Positions 35,200 through 45,552 of a stretch of DNA of 64,000 nucleotides are shown here, piece after piece (the first letter of the stretch is position 1; each line of letters begins with the position of its first letter). The notes beneath the pieces were generated by a model. The model had not been told where the DNA came from. It was given only the letters and a program-made list of their open reading frames with translations, and made no database searches. The stretch covers positions 186,001-250,000 of the forward strand of contig NZ_LZGL01000009.1 in the NCBI RefSeq assembly GCF_001690685.1. The letters are read 5' to 3'. The stretch is from Gilliamella sp. wkB112. Its GTDB lineage: Bacteria > Pseudomonadota > Gammaproteobacteria > Enterobacterales > Orbaceae. The position numbers and the translations under genes were made by a program.

Positions 35200-36475
35200 T
35201 ATTTAATAGATTCTTAAAACAGATATTATTCCTTATTCTTTTCGTGTTCCAAGCTATTTGGGCTAATGAGATAGTAAACCCCGAGTGTTACGATTATTTA
35301 ACAGAATTAGTACGGAGCAGTAATTTTCCTTTTAATAATATCCCTAAAGAAAAAAATAACTTATTAATTGATAGTGATGAGAATAATATAATATTTGCTC
35401 AAGTAAATTATGATAAAAAGACGCTAGGGATTTCTTATGATACAAATAGAATGGCTAGTAATGGTTGGATAAAATATTATGTGATTCTCATAAGTTATAT
35501 AATGTTTCCGGAGACATAGATCCAGATAATCCCGTTGAGTTATCAATTGATAAAAAATATGCACATTTATTTGAAAGTTGTCGAAGGGGGATAGTTATTC
35601 CTATCCAACAAGAGTGTATAGAAATTAATAATAAAGCGTTATCTTCTCAGTTGTTACACTCGTCCTCCAGAAATTACCAAGTTTCTCAATCAGGAAAGTC
35701 ATACTTCTATTCTGCTCCTAATGAAAAATGTCAAATTAGTAAAGATTTATTTATTATAAAGAGTGATGTAGTAGAAGTTATAGGAAAATTTAATAATTTT
35801 TATAATGTTATTTATAAAAAGAAAAATGGTGATGATGTAACAGGATGGATTTATAAAGATAATTTAAAGCTACCTGTAGGAAAAAAGGATTCTTATACAA
35901 GTGATGACTATAATGGTGACCCTTTAATTAGTAAGAAAGAGTTTGTTGAAGGTGTTAATACATCATGTATTATTGGTAACTTGTATAATAGATCTAGTGA
36001 GAAGGCCGGAGAAGATAACAAGCGTTGTGTCTTATCAAAAATAAGTTATCCTTATGATAGATTCTTAAATTTAGGTGATGTTTATCCCATTTCAAAACTT
36101 AATCAGGGTGAAAAGATACTTATTAATCAATCAGGTAATTTTAATACCTTTATAAAAATAACAAAAAAACTAATAAAAGAAGGTAGTTACAATTTAGAAT
36201 TAACATTGTTTACTGAAAATAATGGTAAGCTAATAGATAGCTTAATTATTTATAAAGAGAAAAATGATGTTGAAGCGTTTGTTGCAAAACGGCAATATTA
36301 TTTTATCAGCTCATCTTTGACTGTTTCAATTTTGCAAGTCTCTTCTATTGAGGAGGGTACTTTACTTGACTATTGGAAGAATTATAAAATTAATGGTATG
36401 GGAAAAATCATATTGCTTGACTCTATATCCTGTGATTGCTCTGTAAACCCAAAAGGAGTTGGTCATAATAAATGA
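35196..36475 (+). pseudogene. frameshifted exported protein with SH3-like domain, possible immunity protein
   Basis: The first frame (35196-35519) has a signal peptide (MIFNRFLKQILFLILFVFQAIWA) and about 85 further residues. Near 35465-35480 the coding signal moves to another frame that stays open to 36475 (LYNVSGDIDPDNPVELS onward). The second part contains an SH3-like region (about 35690-35880: SYFYSAPNEKC ... VIYKKKNGDDVTGWIYKDNL) and a C-terminal domain with several Cys. The two frames together make one protein of roughly 425 residues. Its start overlaps the stop of the effector-like fragment by ATGA, so a periplasmic immunity role is a reasonable guess. One indel separates it from an intact gene. 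Confidence 0.6.
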
Positions 36476-36708
36476 GAGTAGTAAAATTAACTGAATTGAT
36501 TCATTTATATAAAAAGGTAATTTTCAGATTTCCCTTTTGTTATTTTTGTACGTAAAAATATTTTTAATCTTCACTTTATTAACTATTAAAAAGATAATAA
36601 TTAGTTTATTTCAATCATAAGAAAATAAAAATAGGGACATAAACAGGGGTATAATTTAGATTGCCGACTCTATATTTTAAATTATATCAACTAGTTAAAT
36701 TAATAAAT

Positions 36709-36784
36709 TGGAGCGGGAAACGAGGTTCGAACTCGCGACCTCAACCTTGGCAAGGTTGCGCTCTACCAACTGAGCTATTCCCGC
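36709..36784 (-). tRNA. tRNA-Gly (GCC)
   Basis: A 76-base cloverleaf. It starts GCGGGAATAGCTCAGTTGG, the anticodon loop TTGCCAA sits in the stem CAACC/GGTTG, the T-arm is GAGTTCGAACCTC, and the acceptor ends TCCCGCTCCA with encoded CCA. The anticodon GCC reads glycine codons GGC and GGU. A companion leucine tRNA lies 19 bases upstream on the same strand. Confidence 0.97.
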
Positions 36785-36803
36785 ATTAGAAGTGTTACTT
36801 AAA

Positions 36804-36891
36804 TGGTGCCCGGGGCGAGACTTGAACTCGCACGGCCAAAAAGGCCGAGGGATTTTAAATCCCTTGTGTCTACCGATTTCACCACCCGGGC
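36804..36891 (-). tRNA. tRNA-Leu (UAA)
   Basis: An 88-base class II tRNA with a long variable arm (CTCGGCC / GGCCGTG). It starts GCCCGGGTGGTGAAATCGG, has anticodon loop ATTTAAAAT with anticodon TAA, T-arm GAGTTCAAGTCTC, and ends CCCGGGCACCA. It is transcribed ahead of tRNA-Gly, probably as one precursor. Confidence 0.97.
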
Positions 36892-37092
36892 TCAAAAACT
36901 AATATTATTTATAATATTGCTTTGAATGCAGTGCATTTTACCCATCTTACGCATTCAGTCAATAAAAAAATCAAAATAATTGCTTAACTGCTCAATGTTT
37001 GTCACATTATTAAACAAATATCGTGATTTACAACTAATAATTAAGTTTGATAGACAATAATTAAACAGATTGATCAAAGGAAAATAGTTAAT

Positions 37093-37431
37093 TTAAACAC
37101 TAAAAGATGAACCACAACCACAAGTTGTCTTAGCATTAGGATTATCAACAATAAAACGCGAACCTTGTAGTCCTTCTACATAATCAATGGTGCCACCGAC
37201 CAAATATTGCAAACTCATTGGATCGATAACTAGAGAAACACCATTTTTTTCAATAGCTAAATCGTCGTCATTTACCTTTTCATCAAAAGTAAAACCATAT
37301 TGAAACCCGCTACAACCACCACCAGTAATATAAACACGTAATTTGAGATTAGGGTTTTCTTCTTCGGTTACCAAAGATTTAACTTTGTTAGCTGCAGCAT
37401 CGGTAAAGTTAATTGGTAATTCATTGCTCAT
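37093..37431 (-). CDS. erpA: iron-sulfur cluster insertion protein ErpA
   Basis: A 112-residue A-type Fe-S carrier that delivers clusters to apoproteins, including isoprenoid synthesis enzymes. The three ligand Cys are Cys40 ([11 protein letters not shown]), Cys104 and Cys106 (TTCGCGSSF). [24 protein letters not shown] and [12 protein letters not shown] match ErpA rather than IscA or SufA. It is a single-gene unit divergent from hemL, the usual neighbourhood in enterics. Confidence 0.96.
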   Translation of the reverse strand: MSNELPINFTDAAANKVKSLVTEEENPNLKLRVYITGGGCSGFQYGFTFDEKVNDDDLAIEKNGVSLVIDPMSLQYLVGGTIDYVEGLQGSRFIVDNPNAKTTCGCGSSFSV

Positions 37432-37580
37432 TTTAATCTCCTAATATTAACTCTTATATATTATATACCTTGATAAAAATAAAATACAAAATGAAAACTT
37501 CTATTACATAAATTTTTAATTACCAACTTGAATTTAGTTTTATTTTATGAATAAATACAATTCTATTTTCTATAGAGATA

Positions 37581-38882
37581 ATGGTAATGTTAAATAATTC
37601 ATTAAAGTCAGAAAAGCTTTATCAACAAGCGTTATCAGTTATGCCTGGAGGGGTCAACTCACCAGTTCGAGCATTTAATGGTGTTGGTGGCACACCATTA
37701 TTTATTGAGCGTGCCAATGGAGCCTACATCTATGATGTGGATGAAAAAGCTTATATTGATTATGTTGGTTCATGGGGGCCTATGATTTTAGGACATAATG
37801 ATGCTGACGTAATTAATGCCGTTATCCATGCGGTGCATAATGGACTTAGTTTTGGTGCGCCAACCGAAATCGAAACTAAAGTTGCTAATTTAGTAACGCA
37901 AATTATGCCATCTATTGAAATGCTACGTATGGTAAATTCAGGCACTGAGGCAACCATGAGTGCTATTCGCGTGGCTCGCGGCTATACCGGGCGTGACAAG
38001 ATTATTAAGTTTGAAGGTTGTTATCATGGCCATGCTGATTACTTGTTAGTTAAAGCTGGTTCAGGAGCTCTAACGTTTGGTCACCCTACTTCACCTGGCG
38101 TGCCTAATGATTTTGTCAAACATACTTTAGTTTGTGATTATAACAACCTTGATTCAGTCAAAGCCCAATTTGCTCAATATCCTAAGGAAATCGCTGCAAT
38201 AATTGTTGAACCCGTAGCCGGTAATATGAATTGTGTGCCAGCTAAAAAAGAGTTTTTGCACGGCTTAAGAGATCTTTGTAATGAATATGGAGCCTTATTA
38301 ATTATAGATGAAGTAATGACTGGATTTAGAGTCGCCTTGGGTGGTGCACAAGATTATTATAATATTATACCGGATCTCACTTGTTTAGGTAAAATCATCG
38401 GTGGTGGTATGCCAGTCGGCGCCTTTGGTGGCAGAACTGAAATAATGACACAATTAGCCCCAGAAGGCCCTATTTACCAAGCTGGTACACTTTCAGGTAA
38501 TCCTGTCGCCATGGCTGCTGGCTATGCGACCTTAACTAAACTAATGGATGTAGGTATTTATCCAACACTAGTTGAAAAAACAACTCAACTTGCTGAGGGT
38601 TTGTTAACTGTTGCTAAGCGCAATAATATTCCTTTAGTCGTTAATCACGCAGGTGCAATGTTTGGTTTATTTTTCACTTCTGCTGAGGAAGTAACCAGTT
38701 ATCAAGATGTAATGAAATGTAATATTGAATTATTTAAAAAATTCCATCATCATATGCTGGCAGAAGGCATTTATTTTGCTCCATCAGCATTTGAAGCAAG
38801 TTTTATGTCCATAATGCATACAGATAAAGAAATCAATCATACCATTGATGCAACAAATCGCTTTTTTAGTAAACTAAACTAA
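37581..38882 (+). CDS. hemL: glutamate-1-semialdehyde 2,1-aminomutase
   Basis: A 433-residue PLP enzyme that converts glutamate-1-semialdehyde to 5-aminolevulinate, the start of tetrapyrrole synthesis by the C5 route. Markers are [54 protein letters not shown] and the PLP lysine in [17 protein letters not shown] (Lys271 counted from 37581). Two ATG codons are two codons apart; the second (37587) has better spacing from GAGA. The cell makes its own heme precursor and also imports heme (50-62 kb). Confidence 0.96.
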   Translation: MVMLNNSLKSEKLYQQALSVMPGGVNSPVRAFNGVGGTPLFIERANGAYIYDVDEKAYIDYVGSWGPMILGHNDADVINAVIHAVHNGLSFGAPTEIETKVANLVTQIMPSIEMLRMVNSGTEATMSAIRVARGYTGRDKIIKFEGCYHGHADYLLVKAGSGALTFGHPTSPGVPNDFVKHTLVCDYNNLDSVKAQFAQYPKEIAAIIVEPVAGNMNCVPAKKEFLHGLRDLCNEYGALLIIDEVMTGFRVALGGAQDYYNIIPDLTCLGKIIGGGMPVGAFGGRTEIMTQLAPEGPIYQAGTLSGNPVAMAAGYATLTKLMDVGIYPTLVEKTTQLAEGLLTVAKRNNIPLVVNHAGAMFGLFFTSAEEVTSYQDVMKCNIELFKKFHHHMLAEGIYFAPSAFEASFMSIMHTDKEINHTIDATNRFFSKLN

Positions 38883-38950
38883 AAAATTATATAACGCTTT
38901 TATATCAATAGAGATGAAAATATTTAACGATTAAAATAGGTAATAAATAT

Positions 38951-39427
38951 ATGGTTAATCCACTTAAAGAAGGTGATAAAGCACCTCAATTTTCATTGCC
39001 AGATCAAGATGGAGAGCAGATAAGTTCGAAAGATTATAAAGGCAAACGTATTTTGATTTATTTTTATCCTAAAGCAATGACTCCTGGTTGTACTATGCAA
39101 GCTTGTAACCTGCGTGATAGTGCTGACGAATTTAAAAAATATAAAGTGGTAATTATCGGTATTAGCACAGATAAACCCGAAAAACTTTCCCGCTTCATGG
39201 AAAAAGAATTATTGAATTTCACCTTACTTTCTGATGAAAACCATACCGTATCAGAAGCTTTTGGCATCTGGGGTGAGAAAGAATTTATGGGTAAGACTTT
39301 TGACGGCATTCATCGGATTAGTTTTTTAATTGGTAAAGACGGAAAAATAGAAAAAGTTTTTGATAATTTTAAAACAAGTAATCATCATGAAGTAGTGTTG
39401 GATTACCTTAAACAACATACCAGTTAA
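38951..39427 (+). CDS. bcp: thioredoxin-dependent thiol peroxidase Bcp
   Basis: A 158-residue peroxiredoxin of the Bcp/PrxQ type, reducing hydrogen and lipid peroxides in the cytoplasm. The peroxidatic Cys47 and resolving Cys52 lie in TPGCTMQACNLRD. The N-terminal LKEGDKAPQFSLPDQDG and the KEFMGKTFDGIHRISFLIG block are characteristic. It is followed by a strong terminator and the convergent perM. Confidence 0.95.
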   Translation: MVNPLKEGDKAPQFSLPDQDGEQISSKDYKGKRILIYFYPKAMTPGCTMQACNLRDSADEFKKYKVVIIGISTDKPEKLSRFMEKELLNFTLLSDENHTVSEAFGIWGEKEFMGKTFDGIHRISFLIGKDGKIEKVFDNFKTSNHHEVVLDYLKQHTS

Positions 39428-39436
39428 TTTACCTAC

Positions 39437-39467
39437 AAGCAGATTAAATGATTAATCTGCTTTTTTT
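39437..39467 (+). terminator. rho-independent terminator after bcp
   Basis: AAGCAGATTAA and TTAATCTGCTT form a perfect stem with a short loop, followed by seven T residues (39461-39467). It sits 10 bases after the bcp stop. Confidence 0.88.
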
Positions 39468-39475
39468 ATTAACAG

Positions 39476-40552
39476 TTAATTGCTTGTTAAGCTGCTTTTA
39501 ATTTCTTCCGGTTTTGGCCATGCATTAATAATGGCTTTCACTAATGTGGCTAACGGAATCGCGAAAAATACCCCCCAAAATCCCCATAAACCACCAAAGA
39601 CAATCACTGATAAAATAATAACTAGCGGGTGTAAATTTAATTTTTCAGAAAACAGACAAGGAACTAGTAAATTGCCATCCAAGGCTTGAATTAACACATA
39701 AAAGAAAATCAAATAACTAAACTCAGCACTTAATCCCCATTGGAATAGCGCTATTAATACCACTGGAATACTAGAAATAATAATACCTATATAAGGAATT
39801 AATACCGATAATCCTACGACCACCGCTAACAATAAACCATAATCTAAACCAAAATACCAAAAGGGGATATAAACACACACAGCTAAAATAATAATGTGTA
39901 ATACATTACCAACAATGTAATTGGAGATTTGCATATCCATTTCTGCGGCGACTTTATTTAAAATAGTGCGATTTTTTGGCAAAATTTTCGAACAATAACC
40001 CCATATTTTAGCTTTATCTTTTAGTAAGAAAAACATCATTATTGGGATTAGTACCGCATTGATCACCACCGAAACCAAACTAAATAAAGACACAATAGAA
40101 AATTGTAATAAAGAATTACCAGTTTGTACCACTCTATTGGTGATACCTTGAATTATCGAATCAAATAACCCAACATCGATTAATTCAGGATAATGTTCCG
40201 GTAAAGACATCAAAAATTTATTAGCAAAATTTAGCATATTAGGAATATTAGTAATCAAACTGATGCTTTGTTGCCAAATCAATGGCAATAAGATCATAAA
40301 ACCAGCAAATACTACCAAGATAAATAGTAGCAACACCAAAATAACCGCCAGAGTACGTGGGATTTTCCTTTTATTTAAGAAATTAACCGGGGTATCAAGT
40401 AAATAAGACAGTACAATAGCAATTAAAACGGGTAATAGGATTTTATTGAAAAAATAAATTATCAGAAACAGCAAAATAATCACTGCCATTAACGAAACCA
40501 CATGGGGATCACTAAATCGTCTTTTGTACCATTCAACGAATAATTTAAACAT
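39476..40552 (-). CDS. perM: AI-2E family permease PerM
   Basis: A 358-residue membrane protein of the AI-2E/UPF0118 family, matching E. coli PerM in VEWYKRRFSDPHVVSL, IIQGITNRVVQTGNSLLQFS and the ending LHPLVIILSVIVFGGLWGFWG followed by VFFAIPLATLVKAIINAWP. About eight membrane helices are visible, with one central periplasmic or amphipathic region. Family members export quorum signals or ions; the PerM substrate is unsettled. It is convergent with bcp, a conserved gene neighbourhood. Confidence 0.92.
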   Translation of the reverse strand: MFKLFVEWYKRRFSDPHVVSLMAVIILLFLIIYFFNKILLPVLIAIVLSYLLDTPVNFLNKRKIPRTLAVILVLLLFILVVFAGFMILLPLIWQQSISLITNIPNMLNFANKFLMSLPEHYPELIDVGLFDSIIQGITNRVVQTGNSLLQFSIVSLFSLVSVVINAVLIPIMMFFLLKDKAKIWGYCSKILPKNRTILNKVAAEMDMQISNYIVGNVLHIIILAVCVYIPFWYFGLDYGLLLAVVVGLSVLIPYIGIIISSIPVVLIALFQWGLSAEFSYLIFFYVLIQALDGNLLVPCLFSEKLNLHPLVIILSVIVFGGLWGFWGVFFAIPLATLVKAIINAWPKPEEIKSSLTSN

Positions 40553-40642
40553 TGCAAATACTCCTATTTTGCTATTTTTACGTGGTTAAGTCCTGACTGA
40601 TTATAAATTTGTTATGGCATTAAGTTGGGGATATTTTGTCAT

Positions 40643-42148
40643 TTATCGTTTAAATCCACCTAAAATACCCCGTGTAATTCGTTTACCAAGTTCATTAACG
40701 ACTTGCCGGGTAGCACTTTTTGCAACTTTTTGTGCCAATCCATCATGCTGCCCCCCTTTAGGGCCTTTACTACCAAAGAATAATGAACTCAGAACGTCCA
40801 TCCATCCCCCTGAACTTCCATTTTGTGAATCACTTTGATTATTACTAGTAGAATTAGCAGCTGTGTCGAGCGAAAAACCGGCTTTGAGTTTTTCGTACGC
40901 CGACTCGCGATCTACTGTATCTGCATATTTATTATAGAAATGGGATTGATTAATAATAGCATTTTGTTTTTCAGGCGCCATTGGCCCCATGTGCGAATTA
41001 GGTGCAATTACAAAACCCCTTTCAACCATATTGGGTCGCCCTTTTTCATCCAAAAATGAGATTAAGGCTTCGCCTACTGCCAATTCCATAATTGCGGTTT
41101 CTGCATCAAAACTAGGGTTGCTGCGCATGGTTTGGGCTGCGGCTTTTATGGCTTTTTGATCTTTGGGGGTAAATGCACGTAATGCATGTTGTACCCGATT
41201 ACCAAGCTGCCCTAAAATAGTATCAGGGATATCGGTAGGGTTTTGGGTAACAAAATAAACGCCCACACCTTTAGAACGAATTAAACGCACTACTTGTTCT
41301 ATTTTTTGCAATAATGCTGGTGAAATATCATTAAACAATAAATGTGCTTCATCAAAAAAGAACACTAATTTTGGTTTATCCGGATCACCAATTTCCGGAA
41401 GATGTTCAAAGAGTTCTGATAATAACCATAATAGAAATACCGAATATAATTTAGGGCTATTATATAATTTGTCGGCCGCTAATATATTTACTACCCCTTG
41501 ACCGTTGTTATTAACGCGCAGCAGATCTTGAATATCCAGCATTGGTTCGCCTAGAAAATATTCTGCTCCTTGTTGATCAAGTGTTAATAAACTCCGTTGG
41601 ATTGCACCGATTGATGCTGAAGAAATATTGCCATATTCGGTGGTGAATTTTTTTGCATTATCACCCACAAACTGCACTAGAGCCCGTAGATCTTTAAAAT
41701 CCAGCAGTTGTAAATTATTGTCATCAGCTATTTTGAATACTAATTGTAATACTCCGGCTTGAGTATCATTTAGATTAAGTAATCTTGCTAGTAAAATTGG
41801 GCCAATATCAGAAACAGTACTCCGCACTGGTAATCCCTTTTCGGCAAACACATCCCACAATTCAACTGGTGATGCATTAGGTTGCCAATCCTTTACACCT
41901 ATATTATTAAGACGAGCTTGTAATTTTTCTGATAACGTACCTGGCTCACCGATTCCGGTAAGATCACCTTTCACATCTGCCAAAAAAACCGGAACCCCTA
42001 TTTTGGAAAAACTTTCAGCTATTTTTTGTAAAGTAACAGTTTTTCCTGTCCCGGTGGCACCGGTAATTAAACCATGACGATTGGCAAAATTTGCTAAAAT
42101 GGCTAAGTCTTTACCATTGCTTTTGGCGATAACGATAGATTCACTCAT
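40643..42148 (-). CDS. yjgR: HerA-like ATPase YjgR (DUF853)
   Basis: A 501-residue ATPase of the HerA/FtsK-like DUF853 family. Walker A is [15 protein letters not shown], Walker B is [12 protein letters not shown], followed by [13 protein letters not shown] and the [15 protein letters not shown] block. The C-terminal tail ([14 protein letters not shown]) is low-complexity, then a basic end. I start at the ATG at 42148 ([14 protein letters not shown]), where TGAGGA lies upstream; the open frame extends further into a hydrophobic translation that is not part of the family. Cellular role unknown, cytoplasmic. Confidence 0.9.
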   Translation of the reverse strand: MSESIVIAKSNGKDLAILANFANRHGLITGATGTGKTVTLQKIAESFSKIGVPVFLADVKGDLTGIGEPGTLSEKLQARLNNIGVKDWQPNASPVELWDVFAEKGLPVRSTVSDIGPILLARLLNLNDTQAGVLQLVFKIADDNNLQLLDFKDLRALVQFVGDNAKKFTTEYGNISSASIGAIQRSLLTLDQQGAEYFLGEPMLDIQDLLRVNNNGQGVVNILAADKLYNSPKLYSVFLLWLLSELFEHLPEIGDPDKPKLVFFFDEAHLLFNDISPALLQKIEQVVRLIRSKGVGVYFVTQNPTDIPDTILGQLGNRVQHALRAFTPKDQKAIKAAAQTMRSNPSFDAETAIMELAVGEALISFLDEKGRPNMVERGFVIAPNSHMGPMAPEKQNAIINQSHFYNKYADTVDRESAYEKLKAGFSLDTAANSTSNNQSDSQNGSSGGWMDVLSSLFFGSKGPKGGQHDGLAQKVAKSATRQVVNELGKRITRGILGGFKR

Positions 42149-42161
42149 GGTACAAATCCTC

Positions 42162-42193
42162 ATTAAAACTACTATTAAAACTACTATTAAAAT
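42162..42193. repeat. short tandem repeat upstream of yjgR
   Basis: The 12-base unit ATTAAAACTACT occurs twice in tandem (42162-42173, 42174-42185) and a third, imperfect copy follows. It sits about 14 bases before the yjgR start codon on the leader side, where copy-number change could alter expression. Confidence 0.7.
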
Positions 42194-42268
42194 AAGTGAG
42201 AATATTGTAAGCTGAAACAGCAATAACTTCTATTCTTATTATCTGTCTAGACTACAAAAGGAGTCGCT

Positions 42269-42487
42269 ATGTTTCCAGAATATCGAGAATTAATTTCTAA
42301 ATTAAAAAATACAGATTTACGTTTCCAAAAGTTATTTGAACAGCACAATGAATTAGATCAAAAAATCAAAAATATTCAATCGGGAATTGCAGTTAATACC
42401 GCGGAGTCGATAGAAGCATTGAAAAAACAAAAACTTAAACTAAAAGATGAAATGCATGAAATTTTGAAAAAAGCGTCTTCTTTGTAG
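42269..42487 (+). CDS. ydcH: YdcH family protein (DUF465)
   Basis: A 72-residue coiled-coil protein matching E. coli YdcH: MFPEYRELISKLKN at the N-terminus and LKKQKLKLKDEMHEIL near the C-terminus. The whole length is predicted helical. Function is unknown. AAGGAG precedes the ATG. It is divergent from yjgR and followed by a strong palindromic terminator. Confidence 0.93.
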   Translation: MFPEYRELISKLKNTDLRFQKLFEQHNELDQKIKNIQSGIAVNTAESIEALKKQKLKLKDEMHEILKKASSL

Positions 42488-42540
42488 TCATTCAATCGAG
42501 TTACGCTTGTTAAATTAGTTTAATATAAATATAGAGTTAA

Positions 42541-42578
42541 AAATAAATAAACCCCAAAATATGGGGTTTATTTATTTT
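42541..42578. terminator. bidirectional terminator after ydcH
   Basis: AAATAAATAAACCCC and GGGGTTTATTTATTT form a long near-perfect stem with A and T tracts on both sides, between ydcH and the minus-strand mgtA side. It can serve both strands. Confidence 0.88.
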
Positions 42579-42594
42579 TATAATATATTAACTT

Positions 42595-42675
42595 TCATCG
42601 ATTTAATTGCTCTTGAGCCTTTTTTTGTTTACGGCTTTTGATTAGCATAATTAAATTTTTATGTGGAGTCTTCAT
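42595..42675 (-). CDS. candidate 26-residue basic small protein downstream of mgtA
   Basis: A short ORF with start ATG at 42675, a strong AAGGAG site eight bases before it, and a TGA stop at 42595, followed by the terminator hairpin. The peptide begins MKTPHKNLIMLIKSRKQKK and ends AQEQLNR, so it is highly basic with one short hydrophobic patch. It lies 168 bases after the mgtA stop on the same strand. I know no matching family. The good ribosome-binding site and terminator argue for a real small gene, but its length makes chance possible. Confidence 0.45.
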   Translation of the reverse strand: MKTPHKNLIMLIKSRKQKKAQEQLNR

Positions 42676-42843
42676 AATTATTTCTCCTTATTGTTATAGT
42701 TATATGACTCTAAAATAATATGTATTAAATATAATATTATTGGTCCAAAATCAAGATGTCACCTCATTTATATTTATTAATATGAACTTTACTATTGACT
42801 TAATAAGCAAACATAGTTGAGCTTCAACCATTGATTAGTTTGC

Positions 42844-45552
42844 TTAAAACCATTGCCCAAAACGTTTTATGTAAATACGTTTCATAAATTGAGCAACACA
42901 GCAATAACAAAGTAAGGTTCCTACCAACCATGGGAAGTATGACCACGGCAGTGCTTGTAAGCCAATTACGCTACCTAATGGCGAAAATGGAATGTAAATA
43001 CCAACAGCCATTATTAACATGGTCATGACAATAACCGGAAATGCAGCCGTACTTTGAATAAATGGAATCTTCTGCGTTCTTAGCATATGTACAACTAATG
43101 TTTGTGACAACAAGCCTTCAATAAACCAACCAGAATGGAATAATGATTGCGCTTCAATATTATTGGCACTAAACACAAACCACATTAATGCATAAGTTGT
43201 AATATCGAAAATAGATGAAGTTGGACCAATCCAAATCATAAAACGACCAATATTCGGTGCATCCCATTTACGCGGTTTTTGGATAAACTCTTCATCCATT
43301 TTGTCCCATGGTAATGAGAGTTGGGAAATATCATACAGCAAATTTTGTATTAGTAAATGAATTGCTAGCATTGGTAAAAATGGTAGAAATGCACTGGCAA
43401 CCAATACTGAAAAAATATTACCAAAATTAGAACTTGCTGTCATATTAAGGTATTTCATAATATTACCAAAGGTTTCACGACCACAAATCACCCCTTCTTC
43501 TAATACCATCAAGCTTTTTTCCAGCAAGATGATATCTGCCGATTCTTTAGCTATATCAGTAGCGGTATCTACCGAAATGCCTACATCAGAATCACGTAGT
43601 GCCGGAGCATCATTAATGCCGTCACCCAAGAAACCAACCGTATGACCATTATCTTGTAATAAGCGAATAATGCGTGATTTTTGTAATGGTGTGAGTTTGG
43701 CAAAAATGGTACGTTGTTCAATTTGCTCTTTAAGTTCAACATCGCCCATTTGTTCAATCTCAGTACCTAGCAGTGGAACTCCCGGTTCTAATCCAACTTC
43801 ACGACAAACTTTAATGGTAATGATTTCGTTATCTCCGGTGAGGACTTTAACGCCAACACCATGTTCATTTAATGCTGAAATGGCCTCATAAGCACTCTCT
43901 TTTGGTGGATCTAAGAAAGTTAAAAACCCTCGAATAGCCAGTTCTTTTTCATCTTTTACACTATATTGTGTTTTAGTTTGTGCCGCCGGTATTTGTTTAA
44001 TGCCAACCGCCAAAACTCTAAAACCATCTTTATTATAATTGTGAGCTAAAGCGATTAGATTTTGTTTACGTTGTTCATCTAATGGCAAATACTCACCATT
44101 TAAATACACATGGCTAGCAATTGATAGCATTTCTTCAACGGCACCTTTACAGATCATTAAATGATTATCATCGCCATTTTGCACCACCACGGATAAACGT
44201 CGACGCACAAAATCAAATGGTAATTCATCAATTTTAGTGTAGTGCCCAACACCTGTTTTTTTAATGGTAGTTTTTTCTTCGGCAAAACGGATAATCGCTT
44301 TATCCATTAGATTTTTCATACCACTTTGATAATAGCTATTTAACCATGCTAGTTCTAAAACCGATGGATCAATTTGGCCATTAATATCCAGATGATGCTC
44401 TAAAATGATCTTATCTTGAGTTAAGGTTCCGGTTTTATCGGTGCAAAGAATGTCCATCGCGCCAAAATTTTGAATGGCATTTAAACGTTTAACTACAACT
44501 TTACGTTTAGCCATGCCAACAGCACCTTTAGCCAGGTTGGCACTAACGATCATTGGTAACATTTCAGGGGTTAAGCCCACTGCAACCGCAAGTGCAAACA
44601 ATGTTGCTTCACCCCAATCACCTTTAGAAAAACCATTAATCAACAGTACAATTGGTACCATAATTAACATAAATCGGATTAACAACCAGCTGACACTGTT
44701 AACACCGCGATCGAATGAAGTTTCTGCTCGTGAACCGACAATAGATTTTGCTAGCGTACCAAAATGAGTATCGGCTCCGGTAGCTACTACAACGGCTTTG
44801 GCGGTGCCACTAACGACGTTGGTCCCCATAAAGCACACGTTATTAACATCTAAAACATTATCTTTAGTGATTTCCGACACATCGGCTTCGTCGGTGGTTT
44901 TTTGCGAAATGGCACCTAAGGTGTCATATTTTTCTACCGGGATAGATTCACCTGTTAACACAGCTTGGCTAACAAATAGATCCCGTGATTCAATTAAACG
45001 AATATCGGCAGGGATCATATCCCCAGCGGATAGAAAAACAATATCCCCGGGTACGATTTCATTTAACGGAATTTCTATTTTTTCCGGGCTCTTAGCTTCA
45101 TGAGCTCGTCGTAACACTGTTGCGGTGGTACGAATCATAGATTTCAATGCTTCGGCCGCTTTATTCGATCTGAATTCTTGCCAAAAACGTAATAAGCCAC
45201 TGAGCGCCACCATAGTAACGATGATGATAATGCTAGTAACATCAGTGTCTTCACCTTGTTGTAATGGTAGCCAATAATCAGTAACAAAACTGACAATAGC
45301 TAGCACTAATAATACAAAAATAAATGGATTATTAAATGCCATTAATAATTGCATAAATACTGAAGGTACCTTTTCCCTAGCGACTTCATTTTTGCCATAG
45401 GTTTCTAAATGTGACTTGGCGGTTTCCTGAGTTAACCCGGAAAGATTAGATTGAAATTTTGCTAAAATACTATCAAGGCTATTTTGTGCCTCATGAATAG
45501 CTTTTATTTCTAATTTAGTTTCTGTCATAATTTTTGATGCGTTTTTGGTCAT
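42844..45552 (-). CDS. mgtA: magnesium-translocating P-type ATPase MgtA
   Basis: A 902-residue P3B-type ATPase that imports magnesium into the cytoplasm under low Mg2+. The phosphorylated Asp372 is in CTDKTGTLTQD. The TGES loop (AVLTGESIPVEK), the hinge GDGINDAPALRDSDVG and ten hydrophobic helices including AVAVGLTPEMLPMIVSANLAKG are present. Length is close to E. coli MgtA (898). Upstream lies a long leader region of over 400 bases, as expected for Mg2+-sensing control, although I found no proline-rich mgtL-like peptide. Confidence 0.95.
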   Translation of the reverse strand: MTKNASKIMTETKLEIKAIHEAQNSLDSILAKFQSNLSGLTQETAKSHLETYGKNEVAREKVPSVFMQLLMAFNNPFIFVLLVLAIVSFVTDYWLPLQQGEDTDVTSIIIIVTMVALSGLLRFWQEFRSNKAAEALKSMIRTTATVLRRAHEAKSPEKIEIPLNEIVPGDIVFLSAGDMIPADIRLIESRDLFVSQAVLTGESIPVEKYDTLGAISQKTTDEADVSEITKDNVLDVNNVCFMGTNVVSGTAKAVVVATGADTHFGTLAKSIVGSRAETSFDRGVNSVSWLLIRFMLIMVPIVLLINGFSKGDWGEATLFALAVAVGLTPEMLPMIVSANLAKGAVGMAKRKVVVKRLNAIQNFGAMDILCTDKTGTLTQDKIILEHHLDINGQIDPSVLELAWLNSYYQSGMKNLMDKAIIRFAEEKTTIKKTGVGHYTKIDELPFDFVRRRLSVVVQNGDDNHLMICKGAVEEMLSIASHVYLNGEYLPLDEQRKQNLIALAHNYNKDGFRVLAVGIKQIPAAQTKTQYSVKDEKELAIRGFLTFLDPPKESAYEAISALNEHGVGVKVLTGDNEIITIKVCREVGLEPGVPLLGTEIEQMGDVELKEQIEQRTIFAKLTPLQKSRIIRLLQDNGHTVGFLGDGINDAPALRDSDVGISVDTATDIAKESADIILLEKSLMVLEEGVICGRETFGNIMKYLNMTASSNFGNIFSVLVASAFLPFLPMLAIHLLIQNLLYDISQLSLPWDKMDEEFIQKPRKWDAPNIGRFMIWIGPTSSIFDITTYALMWFVFSANNIEAQSLFHSGWFIEGLLSQTLVVHMLRTQKIPFIQSTAAFPVIVMTMLIMAVGIYIPFSPLGSVIGLQALPWSYFPWLVGTLLCYCCVAQFMKRIYIKRFGQWF

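Noticed and set aside
30000-36500. Prophage or integrative element
   Set aside because: No integrase, transposase, structural phage gene or direct-repeat attachment sites were found, and the tRNAs at 36.7-36.9 kb are not flanked by visible partial copies.
36695-36895. 66-residue ORF on the minus strand
   Set aside because: It is translated straight through the tRNA-Gly and tRNA-Leu genes.
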